This document shows, one piece after another, positions 29,706 to 38,300 of a stretch of 43,294 nt of DNA. Every line of letters begins with the position of its first letter. The first letter of the stretch is position 1. Position numbers and translations under genes: made by a program. The notes beneath the pieces were generated by a model. It worked only from the letters and a program-made list of their open reading frames with translations, had not been told where the DNA came from and made no database searches. The stretch covers positions 1 through 43,294 of the forward strand of contig SUXN01000025.1 in NCBI GenBank assembly GCA_015060965.1, given 5' to 3'. Source of the stretch: Bacteroidales bacterium. Lineage in GTDB: Bacteria; Bacteroidota; Bacteroidia; Bacteroidales; Bacteroidaceae.

Positions 29706-29938
29706 AATAAAAAACAATTACAATCACTGCGTGGAAGGTTTGTTCTTTAGGGTCTTCATGGTCTTTAGAGGACAATGGTTTAAACGGAGAACATCAACCC
29801 CTCACCCTTAACCCCTCACCCATAACCCCTTCACATTTCACATTTAACCCCACTTCGTGGGCTTGAACCTGCTTCCGCTCGCAGTGAAACATCAAAGTAA
29901 ACTTTGTGTTTTGCTCGCTTACCCGCAGCTTTCCGTTT
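29706..29938. other. Non-coding gap inside the block-2 transcript
   Basis: About 230 nt with no gene. It holds tandem C-rich motifs (AACCCCTCACCCTT, AACCCCTCACCCAT, AACCCC around 29798-29850) and a small hairpin CCCACTTCGTGGG near 29849-29861. No shared box or TAnnTTTG element is evident, so the large downstream gene probably depends on read-through or on a promoter I cannot see. Confidence 0.45.
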
Positions 29939-30304
29939 TTACTTCCCCTTCAACCCCAACAGGACAACTGCAAGCAACAGCAACCCAATCAATATACTCT
30001 TGCCCGACGGCAGCACCTTCTTCTCCTTTGTAACCACACGTTCACGGTAAAGCGTGTCGCACATCACCACAGTGTCACGCACCACCCTTTCTTTGTAGAG
30101 CGTGCGGTATTTAGTGAGATACACGGTATCGGCCTTCACGTGCAGGAAGATGCTGTCGCGCAGGAACACGCTGTCCCTGACAATGCTCTCCACCACGTTC
30201 GTGTGTACACGTTGCCCGTGGGCATCGACCCCTGTGGGCACTGTGCGACAACCGCACAGTGCCAGCAGAAGCATACTAAACCATATTTTTACTGTTCTTC
30301 CCAT
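29939..30304 (-). CDS. Unimolecular-spanin-like lipoprotein
   Basis: 121 aa. The N-terminal signal ends in a lipobox 'LLLALCGCRT', predicting outer-membrane lipid attachment; the central region is a charged, extended segment with repeated 'DSVFLRD', 'YKERVVRDTVV', 'YRERVVTKEK' motifs; the C terminus is a single membrane helix ('SILIGLLLLAVVLLGLKGK'). Lipoprotein at one end and inner-membrane helix at the other is the hallmark of u-spanins such as T1 gp11, which link both membranes and fuse them in the last step of phage lysis. It overlaps the holin gene by 29 nt, supporting a lysis role. Confidence 0.7.
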   Translation of the reverse strand: MGRTVKIWFSMLLLALCGCRTVPTGVDAHGQRVHTNVVESIVRDSVFLRDSIFLHVKADTVYLTKYRTLYKERVVRDTVVMCDTLYRERVVTKEKKVLPSGKSILIGLLLLAVVLLGLKGK

Positions 30305-30743
30305 TTTCGAAATATCCTTTCAGTGAGCCGCACTGCTCAAGCACACGCAGGCTCAGCAGATAATAGAGAAAATCGAGTACAGCAAAGAGCGTGCTGCGTT
30401 CATCGGTTATCATACGCGCATTACGCAGGATATTGGTCCCGTAGAAATATATCGCTACATATATCATGAACGAGACGCAATGGGCAGCAGCAACCTCCTC
30501 GCCCTTGAAGTGTCCCAACAGGTAAATCGATGCAACCATGCAGAAGTACACCGCGGCATCCCTGAAGAACTTCAAGGCCTTCTTGAAGCTCCACTCGCGA
30601 CGGTTGCACACATCGGCGAGCATCCCCATAAGGAAGTTCACTGCAAACAGCAGCACCAGGCCATACATTTCGTTCCTTATGGGCAGAAGCAACCCCGCAA
30701 CGTTGGCTATCAGCGTTGCGGCAATGACACGCAAGCTGTCCAT
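30276..30743 (-). CDS. Phage holin
   Basis: 155 aa with four hydrophobic helices ('VIAATLIANVAGLLLPI', 'MYGLVLLFAVNFLMGMLADV', 'AAVYFCMVASIYLLGHF', 'HCVSFMIYVAIYFYG') and a basic loop 'CNRREWSFKKALKF' after the second, the pattern of the toxin-secretion/phage-lysis holin family (PF05105-like). Holins permeabilise the inner membrane at a set time and release endolysin. The gene lies 4 nt after the 93-aa gene and overlaps the spanin-like gene. No endolysin gene is next to it, which is unusual for a lysis cassette. Confidence 0.75.
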   Translation of the reverse strand: MDSLRVIAATLIANVAGLLLPIRNEMYGLVLLFAVNFLMGMLADVCNRREWSFKKALKFFRDAAVYFCMVASIYLLGHFKGEEVAAAHCVSFMIYVAIYFYGTNILRNARMITDERSTLFAVLDFLYYLLSLRVLEQCGSLKGYFENGKNSKNMV

Positions 30744-30747
30744 AGCG

Positions 30748-31029
30748 CTACATCTCCATACTTTTCAGAAGGGTGAACTCACTGCGCGACACCAGTTTTA
30801 TATGCTGCCCGCGCATTGCCCCTTCAATGGTAACCTCACTCTTGAGCTCATCCAGCCCGAAGTCGTCATACTTTATGTACTCCTCCATGCCGTCAAGGCC
30901 CACCATAACATTCACCGGATAAGGGCCGCACTTATGCACGCGCAGCCTCATATCGCCACCACGGCACACTATGGGAGTGCTCTCCCACAGATCTCCGTTC
31001 TTCGCAAAAGAAATGTTCTTCACAATCAT
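30748..31029 (-). CDS. Small phage structural-type protein, unknown
   Basis: 93 aa, beta-rich ('GDMRLRVHKCGPYPVNVMVG', 'SEVTIEGAMRGQHIKLVSRS'), with no signal or membrane segment. I do not recognise a family. It sits between the head-completion-type gene (1-nt overlap) and the holin (4-nt gap), so it is tightly co-translated with virion genes; a head-tail joining or decoration protein is the simplest guess. Confidence 0.6.
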   Translation of the reverse strand: MIVKNISFAKNGDLWESTPIVCRGGDMRLRVHKCGPYPVNVMVGLDGMEEYIKYDDFGLDELKSEVTIEGAMRGQHIKLVSRSEFTLLKSMEM

Positions 31030-31685
31030 TACTGACCCCTTTCTGTATTTTTACCGTTACACAAAGCCGTTGCGAGCGACAGGAACGCCGTTGCCTGGTC
31101 ACCTCTCTCGAACACACTGTAGAGAAGCGCCGCACAATAGTAGGCGACAGCATCCTCAAGTACGGCATCACCACCCACAAGCCCCTGTTCCGCATCAAAA
31201 GAGGCCTCGTAGACAAAATGCCCTAACCCTGCCCCTTGAAGCAGAGGATAGAGAAGAGCCACCCTTGTACCGCCGGCACCGCAGCCCTCTACACATACAG
31301 GACGGCACATCCCTGCACGTGTGTGGCTGTTGCCCTGTGCGAGTGCCTCGGCCGAGCCGCTTGCATGCAGCACGGTACAGGGCCTGCGCCATCCGTCGAG
31401 TTGCAGCGACACAAGAGAGACAAAATCGGCTGGCAGGGAGAGAGCCCCGCCGCCATCGCCGTTGTCGGCGATGACAACATCCTGCGGGCTCACACTCCTC
31501 GGGTTCACACACCCCACCCCCTTGCCTTTGTTCCTTTGTGCCAGAGCCACGGCCTGTGGCAGCAGCCTCAGTATATGAGTGTCGATGGAACGCGTATCCT
31601 CGGACACCAGCGACAGAGAGGCATCCTCCTCGGCCTCGTTCACGAGACGGCGCACCCGCCTCACAAGTTCATCGGTCGCAATCAT
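31029..31685 (-). CDS. Phage head-completion adaptor-like protein
   Basis: 218 aa. A helical N-terminal ('ATDELVRRVRRLVNEAEEDA') and the C-terminal pattern 'EDAVAYYCAALLYSVFERGD' with 'QATAFLSLATALCN' match the helical bundle of adaptor proteins (P22 gp4 / T7 gp11-like) that bind below the portal; the middle has a beta-rich insertion. Its start overlaps the preceding gene by 4 nt. A completion role fits its place between capsid and stabilisation genes, but the portal it would dock on is encoded 20 kb away in block 1. Confidence 0.6.
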   Translation of the reverse strand: MIATDELVRRVRRLVNEAEEDASLSLVSEDTRSIDTHILRLLPQAVALAQRNKGKGVGCVNPRSVSPQDVVIADNGDGGGALSLPADFVSLVSLQLDGWRRPCTVLHASGSAEALAQGNSHTRAGMCRPVCVEGCGAGGTRVALLYPLLQGAGLGHFVYEASFDAEQGLVGGDAVLEDAVAYYCAALLYSVFERGDQATAFLSLATALCNGKNTERGQ

Positions 31686-32110
31686 AGCCAGTTAGGGAAT
31701 GAGACACCCTTCTCCTGTGCAGCAGCCTTGACGGCGCCCTTGTTCTGCAACTGCGACAGAGGGCAGTTGTAAGGCTCGGCCATAAGCAAGGCACGTGCCT
31801 GCTGCATATTTGTCACCTCACTCAACACCACTGTGTTGTCCGCATCGGCGGTCACCTCGGCAGCATCCTGCGGAGCATCGCAGCCATAGGTCTCTACACG
31901 CCCGCGCTTTATCTCACCGCTGCGGAAAGCCTCGCTGTTCTCTATGGCACGCTGGAACAGAGGGTTATCGGTCGTATACTGCGCCGGATAGACGCCTGTG
32001 GAGTTTATTGCCCCACCAGTGAATTCAATTCTCACAAGCGCCTTGCCCACCCTGAAGTAGCTGTTGCGCTCAATCTGTCCATGAATCTCGTATGTTATTC
32101 TCTTTTTCAT
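31682..32110 (-). CDS. Small phage protein with HeH/LEM-like C terminus
   Basis: 142 aa from the ATG at 32110 (MKKRITYEIHGQIERNSYFR). The N-terminal half is beta-rich with 'VGKALVRIEFTGGAINSTGV'; the C-terminal 40 residues ('NMQQARALLMAEPYNCPLSQ' and 'LQNKGAVKAAAQEKGVSFPN') resemble the short two-helix HeH fold seen near capsid genes of several phages. An earlier in-frame start would run into the 104-nt spacer after the capsid gene and is rejected. A decoration or head-completion role is likely by position. Confidence 0.6.
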   Translation of the reverse strand: MKKRITYEIHGQIERNSYFRVGKALVRIEFTGGAINSTGVYPAQYTTDNPLFQRAIENSEAFRSGEIKRGRVETYGCDAPQDAAEVTADADNTVVLSEVTNMQQARALLMAEPYNCPLSQLQNKGAVKAAAQEKGVSFPNWL

Positions 32111-32214
32111 TGTAAATGTCGTTTTGGATATTATTCGGAATTTCGGAATAGAGGTCACCTCAAGGAGCAAAGGCAGTCCCGAGGCAACCTCCAAAGGGCT
32201 ATAGCCCGTGGCTG

Positions 32215-33837
32215 TTATACAAGGATCTCACCTGTATATTCAACCCATGTGGTACCATTGTATGTAACCACGGTACCGGCAGGGAACCACACCTTCTGCT
32301 CGCCGTTCACAGTGTGGTTGACGTCGGCAGTAAGCACCACCACATCGTTGATGTTGGGCGAAGCCGGCAGAGTGGCAGCACTTGTCACGTGCGATGCGCC
32401 CGGGATATCGCTCTCGGCAGCCGAGCCGTTCACCCAGATGTGCGAGTAGCCCTTGAGGCAGAGACAGTCGATAGTCATTACCACCTCGCGCTTTGCCTCC
32501 TCGCCGTCCACATTCTCGGTCTTGGCATCCTCATTCTTCATATAGTAACGCACAAGCCCGTTCTCGTCGATGAGACCACCGCAGTGAGCATAGCCCAGGG
32601 CGTCAAGAGTAGGATCGTGGATGAGGTCGATGTCGCCGAACACTGTGTGAATCTTTGTACACTCGATGCCGAACACTTTGTCACCGGTCATGCTGATGTT
32701 CTTGTGCAGGGTGAGGTCAATCTTCTGGATGTCATTGAGCAGCTGCTTGCCAAGCAACCAGATAGCCCTCTTGGTGCAGTTGAAGCCGGTGAACTTCACC
32801 ATCGAGAGGTTGATAAGATCGGCGAATGTGATTCTTGACGAGAGGTCATACTGGCGCTTGAACTGCCAACGGATACCCTTTGAGAAGTAATCCCACTGGT
32901 AACCCATAGCGTTGTCCATCGCCTGCACCTTGAACTTGCCCGGCTGTCCCACCCACGCAGTGCGGCAGCTCTCGAGACGGAACTGGCGCAACACCGCCTC
33001 GGCAATCTGCGACTCGCTGAACTGTATGCGCTTCTTCTGCGCCGCAAAATAGTCGCTGACGATGCTGTTGCAGAGCTGCTTCTGCAGGTACATACGCTCG
33101 GGTACCGGCACAATGGTGGAAGGAGCGATGAACTTCTGTGTCTCATATGCTGCCGAAGAGAGCAGGATAATCTCAGTGCCTGCAGGAATTGTAGGCACCA
33201 CGCAATAGTCGTCACTCGCATTCACCTTAGGACCGTTCACCGCCATGGCGATAGGTGCCTCGGTAGTGCTGTTCTTGCCCACAAAAAAGAGCATGAGGTC
33301 AACACCCGCAAGCTCGATCTGGCCGGTAGAGTCATAGCCGTTCACACCCTTACAGATAGCAGTGTAGTACTCCTGGAAAATCTTTCTCTCACCGGTTGTA
33401 GAGAACGGTATCTCGGCACGTGTAGCCTTGATGCCGGTATACACCTCATTGGTGTAGGCCTTCGAGCGCTTGTCATCAATGAGATAGTGGTCGACCTCAA
33501 AAGAGTTCACTCTCACCTGACGGCGTATCTTACGCTTTATGGTGTCAATGATACTCTCGTCGCTCGCAATGCCTATTATCTGGTCATCCACATCGGCATC
33601 GATGAGGTCGCTGCCCAGCTCACGCGCATTGGACACCGTGGTAGCCTCACCCACGCCCTGCGTGGCAAGACCGGCAATGCCGTTCGAAGGCTTCAGCATA
33701 CCGCCAGATACCACATTCACCGTAGCAAGCAGCGTACCTGCCGAGGCAGAGTCAGCGAAAAGACAAAGCGCCACGGCCACCAAAGAGAAAATCACAAACA
33801 GAGGGTTCTCCCTCATGAACAAAACAATTTTTTTCAT
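32215..33837 (-). CDS. Probable major capsid protein with N-terminal signal-peptide-like segment
   Basis: 540 aa. Position directly after the scaffold-like gene, length, and features such as 'RLESCRTAWVGQPGKFKVQA', 'IRWQFKRQYDLSSRITFADL' and 'KIHTVFGDIDLIHDPTLDAL' point to a major capsid subunit of HK97-like fold. The C-terminal 70 residues ('NINDVVVLTADVNHTVNGEQ', 'FPAGTVVTYNGTTWVEYTGE') form a small beta domain like phage surface decorations. Oddly, the protein begins with a textbook Sec signal: basic n-region (MKKIVLFMREN), hydrophobic core (PLFVIFSLVAVALCLFA) and an AxA site (DSASA|G). Either the helix is removed or buried during maturation, or assembly happens at the membrane. No competing function is apparent. 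Confidence 0.65.
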   Translation of the reverse strand: MKKIVLFMRENPLFVIFSLVAVALCLFADSASAGTLLATVNVVSGGMLKPSNGIAGLATQGVGEATTVSNARELGSDLIDADVDDQIIGIASDESIIDTIKRKIRRQVRVNSFEVDHYLIDDKRSKAYTNEVYTGIKATRAEIPFSTTGERKIFQEYYTAICKGVNGYDSTGQIELAGVDLMLFFVGKNSTTEAPIAMAVNGPKVNASDDYCVVPTIPAGTEIILLSSAAYETQKFIAPSTIVPVPERMYLQKQLCNSIVSDYFAAQKKRIQFSESQIAEAVLRQFRLESCRTAWVGQPGKFKVQAMDNAMGYQWDYFSKGIRWQFKRQYDLSSRITFADLINLSMVKFTGFNCTKRAIWLLGKQLLNDIQKIDLTLHKNISMTGDKVFGIECTKIHTVFGDIDLIHDPTLDALGYAHCGGLIDENGLVRYYMKNEDAKTENVDGEEAKREVVMTIDCLCLKGYSHIWVNGSAAESDIPGASHVTSAATLPASPNINDVVVLTADVNHTVNGEQKVWFPAGTVVTYNGTTWVEYTGEILV

Positions 33838-33867
33838 AGTAAAAACATTTATTGATTAATAGATAAA

Positions 33868-34656
33868 TTATGCATTAAGAGCCTTCTCGATGAGAGAGTT
33901 ACGTTTGCGTTTAGGCTCCACCACCGGTGACACGCTCGCCACGCCCTTGGGCAGTCCGTCGCCGAAATCCTCCTTCATGCGCATGATGTTGGTGTTGCGT
34001 CCCTTGACATCCCCTGCCGCAAAGGCATCCTCTACATCCTTTTCGTAGGTGAGCGCATGGTCAAGAGCCGTGCACACCTCGCGGCTATACAGGCCCGACA
34101 TTATGGGGAACACAATCTCATCCCACACACTGTCCATAAACACCTCGGGATTATACCCGCGCTCGCGGCAGAAAGCCTCAATCACAGGCAGGCTCGCCTT
34201 GAGATTCTCCTCATACTCCCTGCGGTCACCCGCAAGACGCGCAGCCTCCTGCTGACGCTCCTCGTCGGCGCTCAGCATCTCCTCATACTCGGGCGAGCCC
34301 TCGTCAAGTTCCATGAGTGAGCGCCCGTAGTAACGCGCCACAGCGCTGTGGGCATTGCGTTTGCCCTCGACAACATCGAGGAACATCTGTGCCAGACGCG
34401 GGTCGCGCTCAAGAATCTCCGTCAGGCGTGCGTTCTGCGTTGTCACACGCTCAAGAAAATTGAGCAGTGCCTCCTGCGCGTCTGGGTCATCAATCGAGAA
34501 CTCCTCGCCAAAAATCTCCTTCAGCCCCTTGTCAAGGCCTGCATAAGGAGCCATGCCGGCTCCCTGTCCATTACCCTCCCTGCCGGGAGCAGTCTCAACA
34601 GGTCCGTTACCGTACGGTACAGTCCCATTGTCCATTTGTCTAAAATTCTGTTCCAT
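33868..34656 (-). CDS. Phage scaffolding-like protein
   Basis: 262 aa from the ATG at 34656 (MEQNFRQMDNGTVPYGNGPV). It has a disordered Gly/Pro-rich start, then long acidic helices ('DDPDAQEALLNFLERVTTQN', 'EEMLSADEERQQEAARLAGD') and a short basic C-terminal helix ('EPKRKRNSLIEKALNA'), the usual plan of scaffolding proteins, whose basic tail binds coat subunits. It lies immediately upstream of the capsid gene. The open frame continues upstream only because it translates the promoter box (…NCQYSNLERR…). It is the first gene of the block-2 transcript. Confidence 0.68.
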   Translation of the reverse strand: MEQNFRQMDNGTVPYGNGPVETAPGREGNGQGAGMAPYAGLDKGLKEIFGEEFSIDDPDAQEALLNFLERVTTQNARLTEILERDPRLAQMFLDVVEGKRNAHSAVARYYGRSLMELDEGSPEYEEMLSADEERQQEAARLAGDRREYEENLKASLPVIEAFCRERGYNPEVFMDSVWDEIVFPIMSGLYSREVCTALDHALTYEKDVEDAFAAGDVKGRNTNIMRMKEDFGDGLPKGVASVSPVVEPKRKRNSLIEKALNA

Positions 34657-34678
34657 AGTTTTTCGTTTTTTTCGACAG

Positions 34679-34724
34679 CAAAGGAACAACCACAAACGCC
34701 GCTCAAGGTTGCTGTATTGACAAT
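34679..34724 (-). promoter_or_regulatory. Shared phage promoter, copy 3 (block-2 operon)
   Basis: On the minus strand ATTGTCAATACAGCAACCTT (34705-34724), exactly 18 nt, then TTCCTTTG (34679-34686), and the scaffold ATG 22 nt further. The box is identical to copy 2 over 20 bases although they lie almost 18 kb apart and the flanking sequences do not match. Confidence 0.87.
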
Positions 34725-34808
34725 TTGAGAGCATCGACATGCAAAAAACAGAGAAACACCCCCAAAAAACACCCCCGAGAACACATTGTATGGCATTGTT
34801 GATAAATA

Positions 34809-34853
34809 AGTGTTAAAACAGCAAACATTAAGCCATTTGAGACTATAATTTTG
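34809..34853 (+). promoter_or_regulatory. Degenerate shared promoter, copy 4 (146-aa gene)
   Basis: AGTGTTAAAACAGCAAACAT (34809-34828) matches the shared box at 15 of 20 positions and is followed after 17 nt by TAATTTTG (34846-34853), a perfect TAnnTTTG. The ATG of the 146-aa gene is 18 nt downstream. It faces away from copy 3, so both phage blocks have a divergent promoter pair. Confidence 0.55.
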
Positions 34854-34871
34854 TAGCCAAAAAAGGCAGAA

Positions 34872-35312
34872 ATGAAAAACACGATTACTTATTCCGTCCG
34901 CGACACACGCAAGCAGGACATTATCAACAGTTTCTTCAAGACACTGAAGGAAGAGAGGAAGACAAGACCATTCATCACACAGAATGAAGTTATTGAACAG
35001 GCAGCCAAAGGCAGCGCACCACGGTTCTATGTAACCTTTGAGAACGCGCGTCGCTTTGTCTCGTTGCTCATGCGCGGCAAGCGCCTCCCCATCGTCAACA
35101 AGAACAAGGTCGAGATGTACAAGGAGATATACCGTCGCTACAAGGCAAGGCTCAAAGACAGCGACAAGCGCTACAAGTACATTATCCTTGAGAGCATCAT
35201 CGAGGAGCCCGCCCCGTCGTTCTACATCGACGAGGAGACATTCCGCGGCATAGTCTACAGGACCCTGCGCGACACCTGCCGGAAGAGCGAACACCACAAG
35301 GCAATAGCATAG
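34872..35312 (+). CDS. Unknown basic protein with internal repeat, divergent from scaffold gene
   Basis: 146 aa, Lys/Arg-rich and helical. It contains two related segments, about residues 40-69 ('SAPRFYVTFENARRFVSLLM') and 106-133 ('PAPSFYIDEETFRGIVYRTL'), each ending in an amphipathic helix, joined by 'NKNKVEMYKEIYRRYKARLK'. I do not recognise a family. Its own promoter resembles the shared box, and small basic proteins with duplicated helical motifs are often DNA-binding, so a regulator of the phage genes or a packaging accessory is possible. Nothing in the sequence proves either. Confidence 0.65.
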   Translation: MKNTITYSVRDTRKQDIINSFFKTLKEERKTRPFITQNEVIEQAAKGSAPRFYVTFENARRFVSLLMRGKRLPIVNKNKVEMYKEIYRRYKARLKDSDKRYKYIILESIIEEPAPSFYIDEETFRGIVYRTLRDTCRKSEHHKAIA

Positions 35313-35385
35313 CACTATTGACAATCAGAAATCATCTATAAGAAAATAATTTTTAGAAATTAAAACAGCTTCTAATTCTATTACT

Positions 35386-38300
35386 ATGAAAAACATTTCA
35401 AAAAAAATCCTTTTATCATTATCCCTATGCATTGCGTTGGGCGCGCATGCACAGGAGCAGAACACAAGTGAAGCCAATGCATCATTGTTCAGCTACACCC
35501 CCACTCCACAGACACAGGCGTTCATACGTTACGGTTTGAACCCTGTAGAGCAGTATACTGGAAATCTCTCGGTAAGCATACCGGTATACACATACAGCGA
35601 CAACGATTTCCAGTTACCGATTTCAGTGGGTTATTCGTCGCAAGGGATGCTTCCCGGCCGCCAGACAGGTATATTAGGAATGAACTGGTTCTTGAACTGT
35701 GGCGGAGCTGTATCACGTGAAATCAAAGGAGTTGCCGATGATCATATAGGATATGACAAGACTATGGGTATACTGTTAGGGGATGTCTATTATAATGAAG
35801 AAGATGTCCTTGGCATCATTGGTGATAGTCTAAATACCGACAATCTACTCCACTACGTCATAAATTGGCGTGAAACAATGTCCGACGTATACCACTTCAA
35901 CATCCTTGGACACTGTGGATCATTCCACTTTGACGGCAGGAAACAGTTGCATGTGTACAATACCGGAGGCAACCACGATGTAGACACGATAATCCCCATT
36001 ATTCCGTCAAACAAAGAACTTTGCGGTTTCATAATCAAGACCGGCAACGGATATGAATACACCTTTGGCAGCAATGACTTGAATGTACGTACAAACTCCG
36101 TTGAGCGTAACATTGGAGGCAAACTGACGGGCCTTGCTGTATTCACATTCCAAGAGACGGCACTTGCAGAAAACCCGATTGTAACCTGGAATCTGACCAA
36201 GATAACAGCACCTAATGGACGAACAGTCACTTTTGAATACAAAACGGTAGAGAGCAGCATCGGTTCAAGCATCAATTCCACAACACCGAACAACCCTTTT
36301 CTTGTAACCTCATTCAGCAATGCGCTTCTCGCAGAGGATGAATCAGGAGTCAACCATTTGCGCAATGTAAGCATTGTACAGACCACTTACCTGTCAAAAA
36401 TATCCATTGAGAACGGTGGAGAAATAGAATTTTCAATGTCACTGAAGAATTGTTGCGACCGCCCCGTTGCACCATCAATATTAACAAGCATTGAACAGGA
36501 CCACTGCATAACACAGAAACTCTACAAACTCGACAGCATAACAGTGAGGAACAGCAGCGGGAAAGAGGTTCACCGCACAGAGTTCACATACAAGGAAAAA
36601 GACAATCGCCTTATGCTGACAAAGGTGCACACCGACGGCGTTGGAGATTACACAATGAGATATTACGAGGACAGCCCTTATCCGGCAATATCCACAGCCG
36701 ATACCGACTTCTGGGGCTTTTACAACGGTAAGGGGAACGGTTACAACATCACCGCATCTACCAAAGCAGACAGCAATTACAATGAGTACATTTATACTGA
36801 CGCAAAGAACCCCGATTGGCACTACAGCAGACTTGGTTGTCTAAAACGCATAACATACCCGACAAAGGGATTCAGCACATTTGAATATGAGCCCAACAGA
36901 GCAGAGAACATACTTTTGAAAAGAAAGCATCCCGGCCACACCATCTCACCGGCTCCGGACAGCCTCCCGGCAATTCCTCCTGTTGATGAAGATGAAGAGA
37001 TAGCCTACCTTGTAGACTGTTACCCTTACAGCATACTCTTCTACAGCAACGATGAGACAGGCGGAGTACGCATTGCACGTACAAATGACTATGATGCACA
37101 TGGAGGCTACTTGTCACGACGATATAAATATAATGTTGGAACAGTCTATAGCTTCCCGAGAACTTTCATGACAGGAAATAGTCTGACACAGATATTCAAC
37201 CCAAGAATGGAATACCCTGCAAATTCGTTCGACAAGCAACACATTGGATACAGAAGTGTCAGCGAGACCTTTTCCGACGGTTCATGTATCATCTACAGAT
37301 ACAACGACTACAAAAGCCATCCTGATGATTATACTGGACAAGTGCATAAAAGGAGTGAAGCTTGCGAAGACGTTGATGACGGTTTCTATCAACCTTTCAT
37401 AAACAACATGGCGCGTGAGCCCAACAGCAACCATCAAAAACGTGGTAAGATAAACAGGATTGAGTATTACAATAGTGACCGTCAATTAGTGAAGCAGACA
37501 AGTTACGAATATGAAATACACGACACGACATACACAGCATACATTGTCATAAGCGGGGAATATGCGAACTCCGTCAAACGCTACACCGGCGATTACAGGC
37601 TCAAGAAAGTACATGATACCGAATATTTTACAGGGATTCCACTGAAAACTGTAAAGCAGTTCATTTACGACACTCGTGGACGCAACATACGTACAATAAC
37701 AATAACCCCAGACAACTGCTACGAATATCTCGACACAGAATATCTCAATGACAGCGCACGCAATCTCTACACTTTCCCGCTTAGAACAAGTATCAAACAT
37801 GGGAAAAGTGAAGATTGTCTGAAACTGACATCAATGACAGAATACGAATACCCCGCATTAGGAGCAATATATCTCCCATCTGTCATCAAAGAGGCAAAGC
37901 TCAACGGCAACGAGGCGGCAGACACCGCACCGGCATCACTCAGCTACACCACCCTGCAGAGAGTTGCAGCATACGACACCCAGGGGAACCCGACAGAGAT
38001 TGTCGACAAGCACGGCGTACACACCGCCATCCTTTGGGGATATGGAGGATTGTACCCTGTTGTACAGGCGCGTGGTATGACAGCAGCGACGCTTGAATCC
38101 CTTACAGGCATCAGCGGGAATTCCCCATTGCAAGGCTCATTGTCAGCATCGCAACGCAATGCGCTCTACAGCCACAGCGGTTCACTGGTTGACATATATG
38201 AACACGAACCGCTTGTGGGCCTAACAAAGCACTACGGCAGCGACGGCAATTTCACATCATACGAGTACGATGCCTATGGACGCCTTGTCGGAATAGCCGA

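Larger units (their letters stand above)
27102..35312. mobile_element. Phage-derived morphogenesis block 2 (head, completion and lysis genes)
   Basis: Eight minus-strand genes run from the scaffold-like gene down to the large stabilisation-like gene, with a divergent 146-aa gene at the right edge. The head of the transcript carries the same promoter box as block 1. Portal and ejection-type genes are missing here but present in block 1; scaffold, capsid and completion genes are missing there but present here, so the two blocks are complementary. No terminase, integrase or endolysin is seen. Confidence 0.75.
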
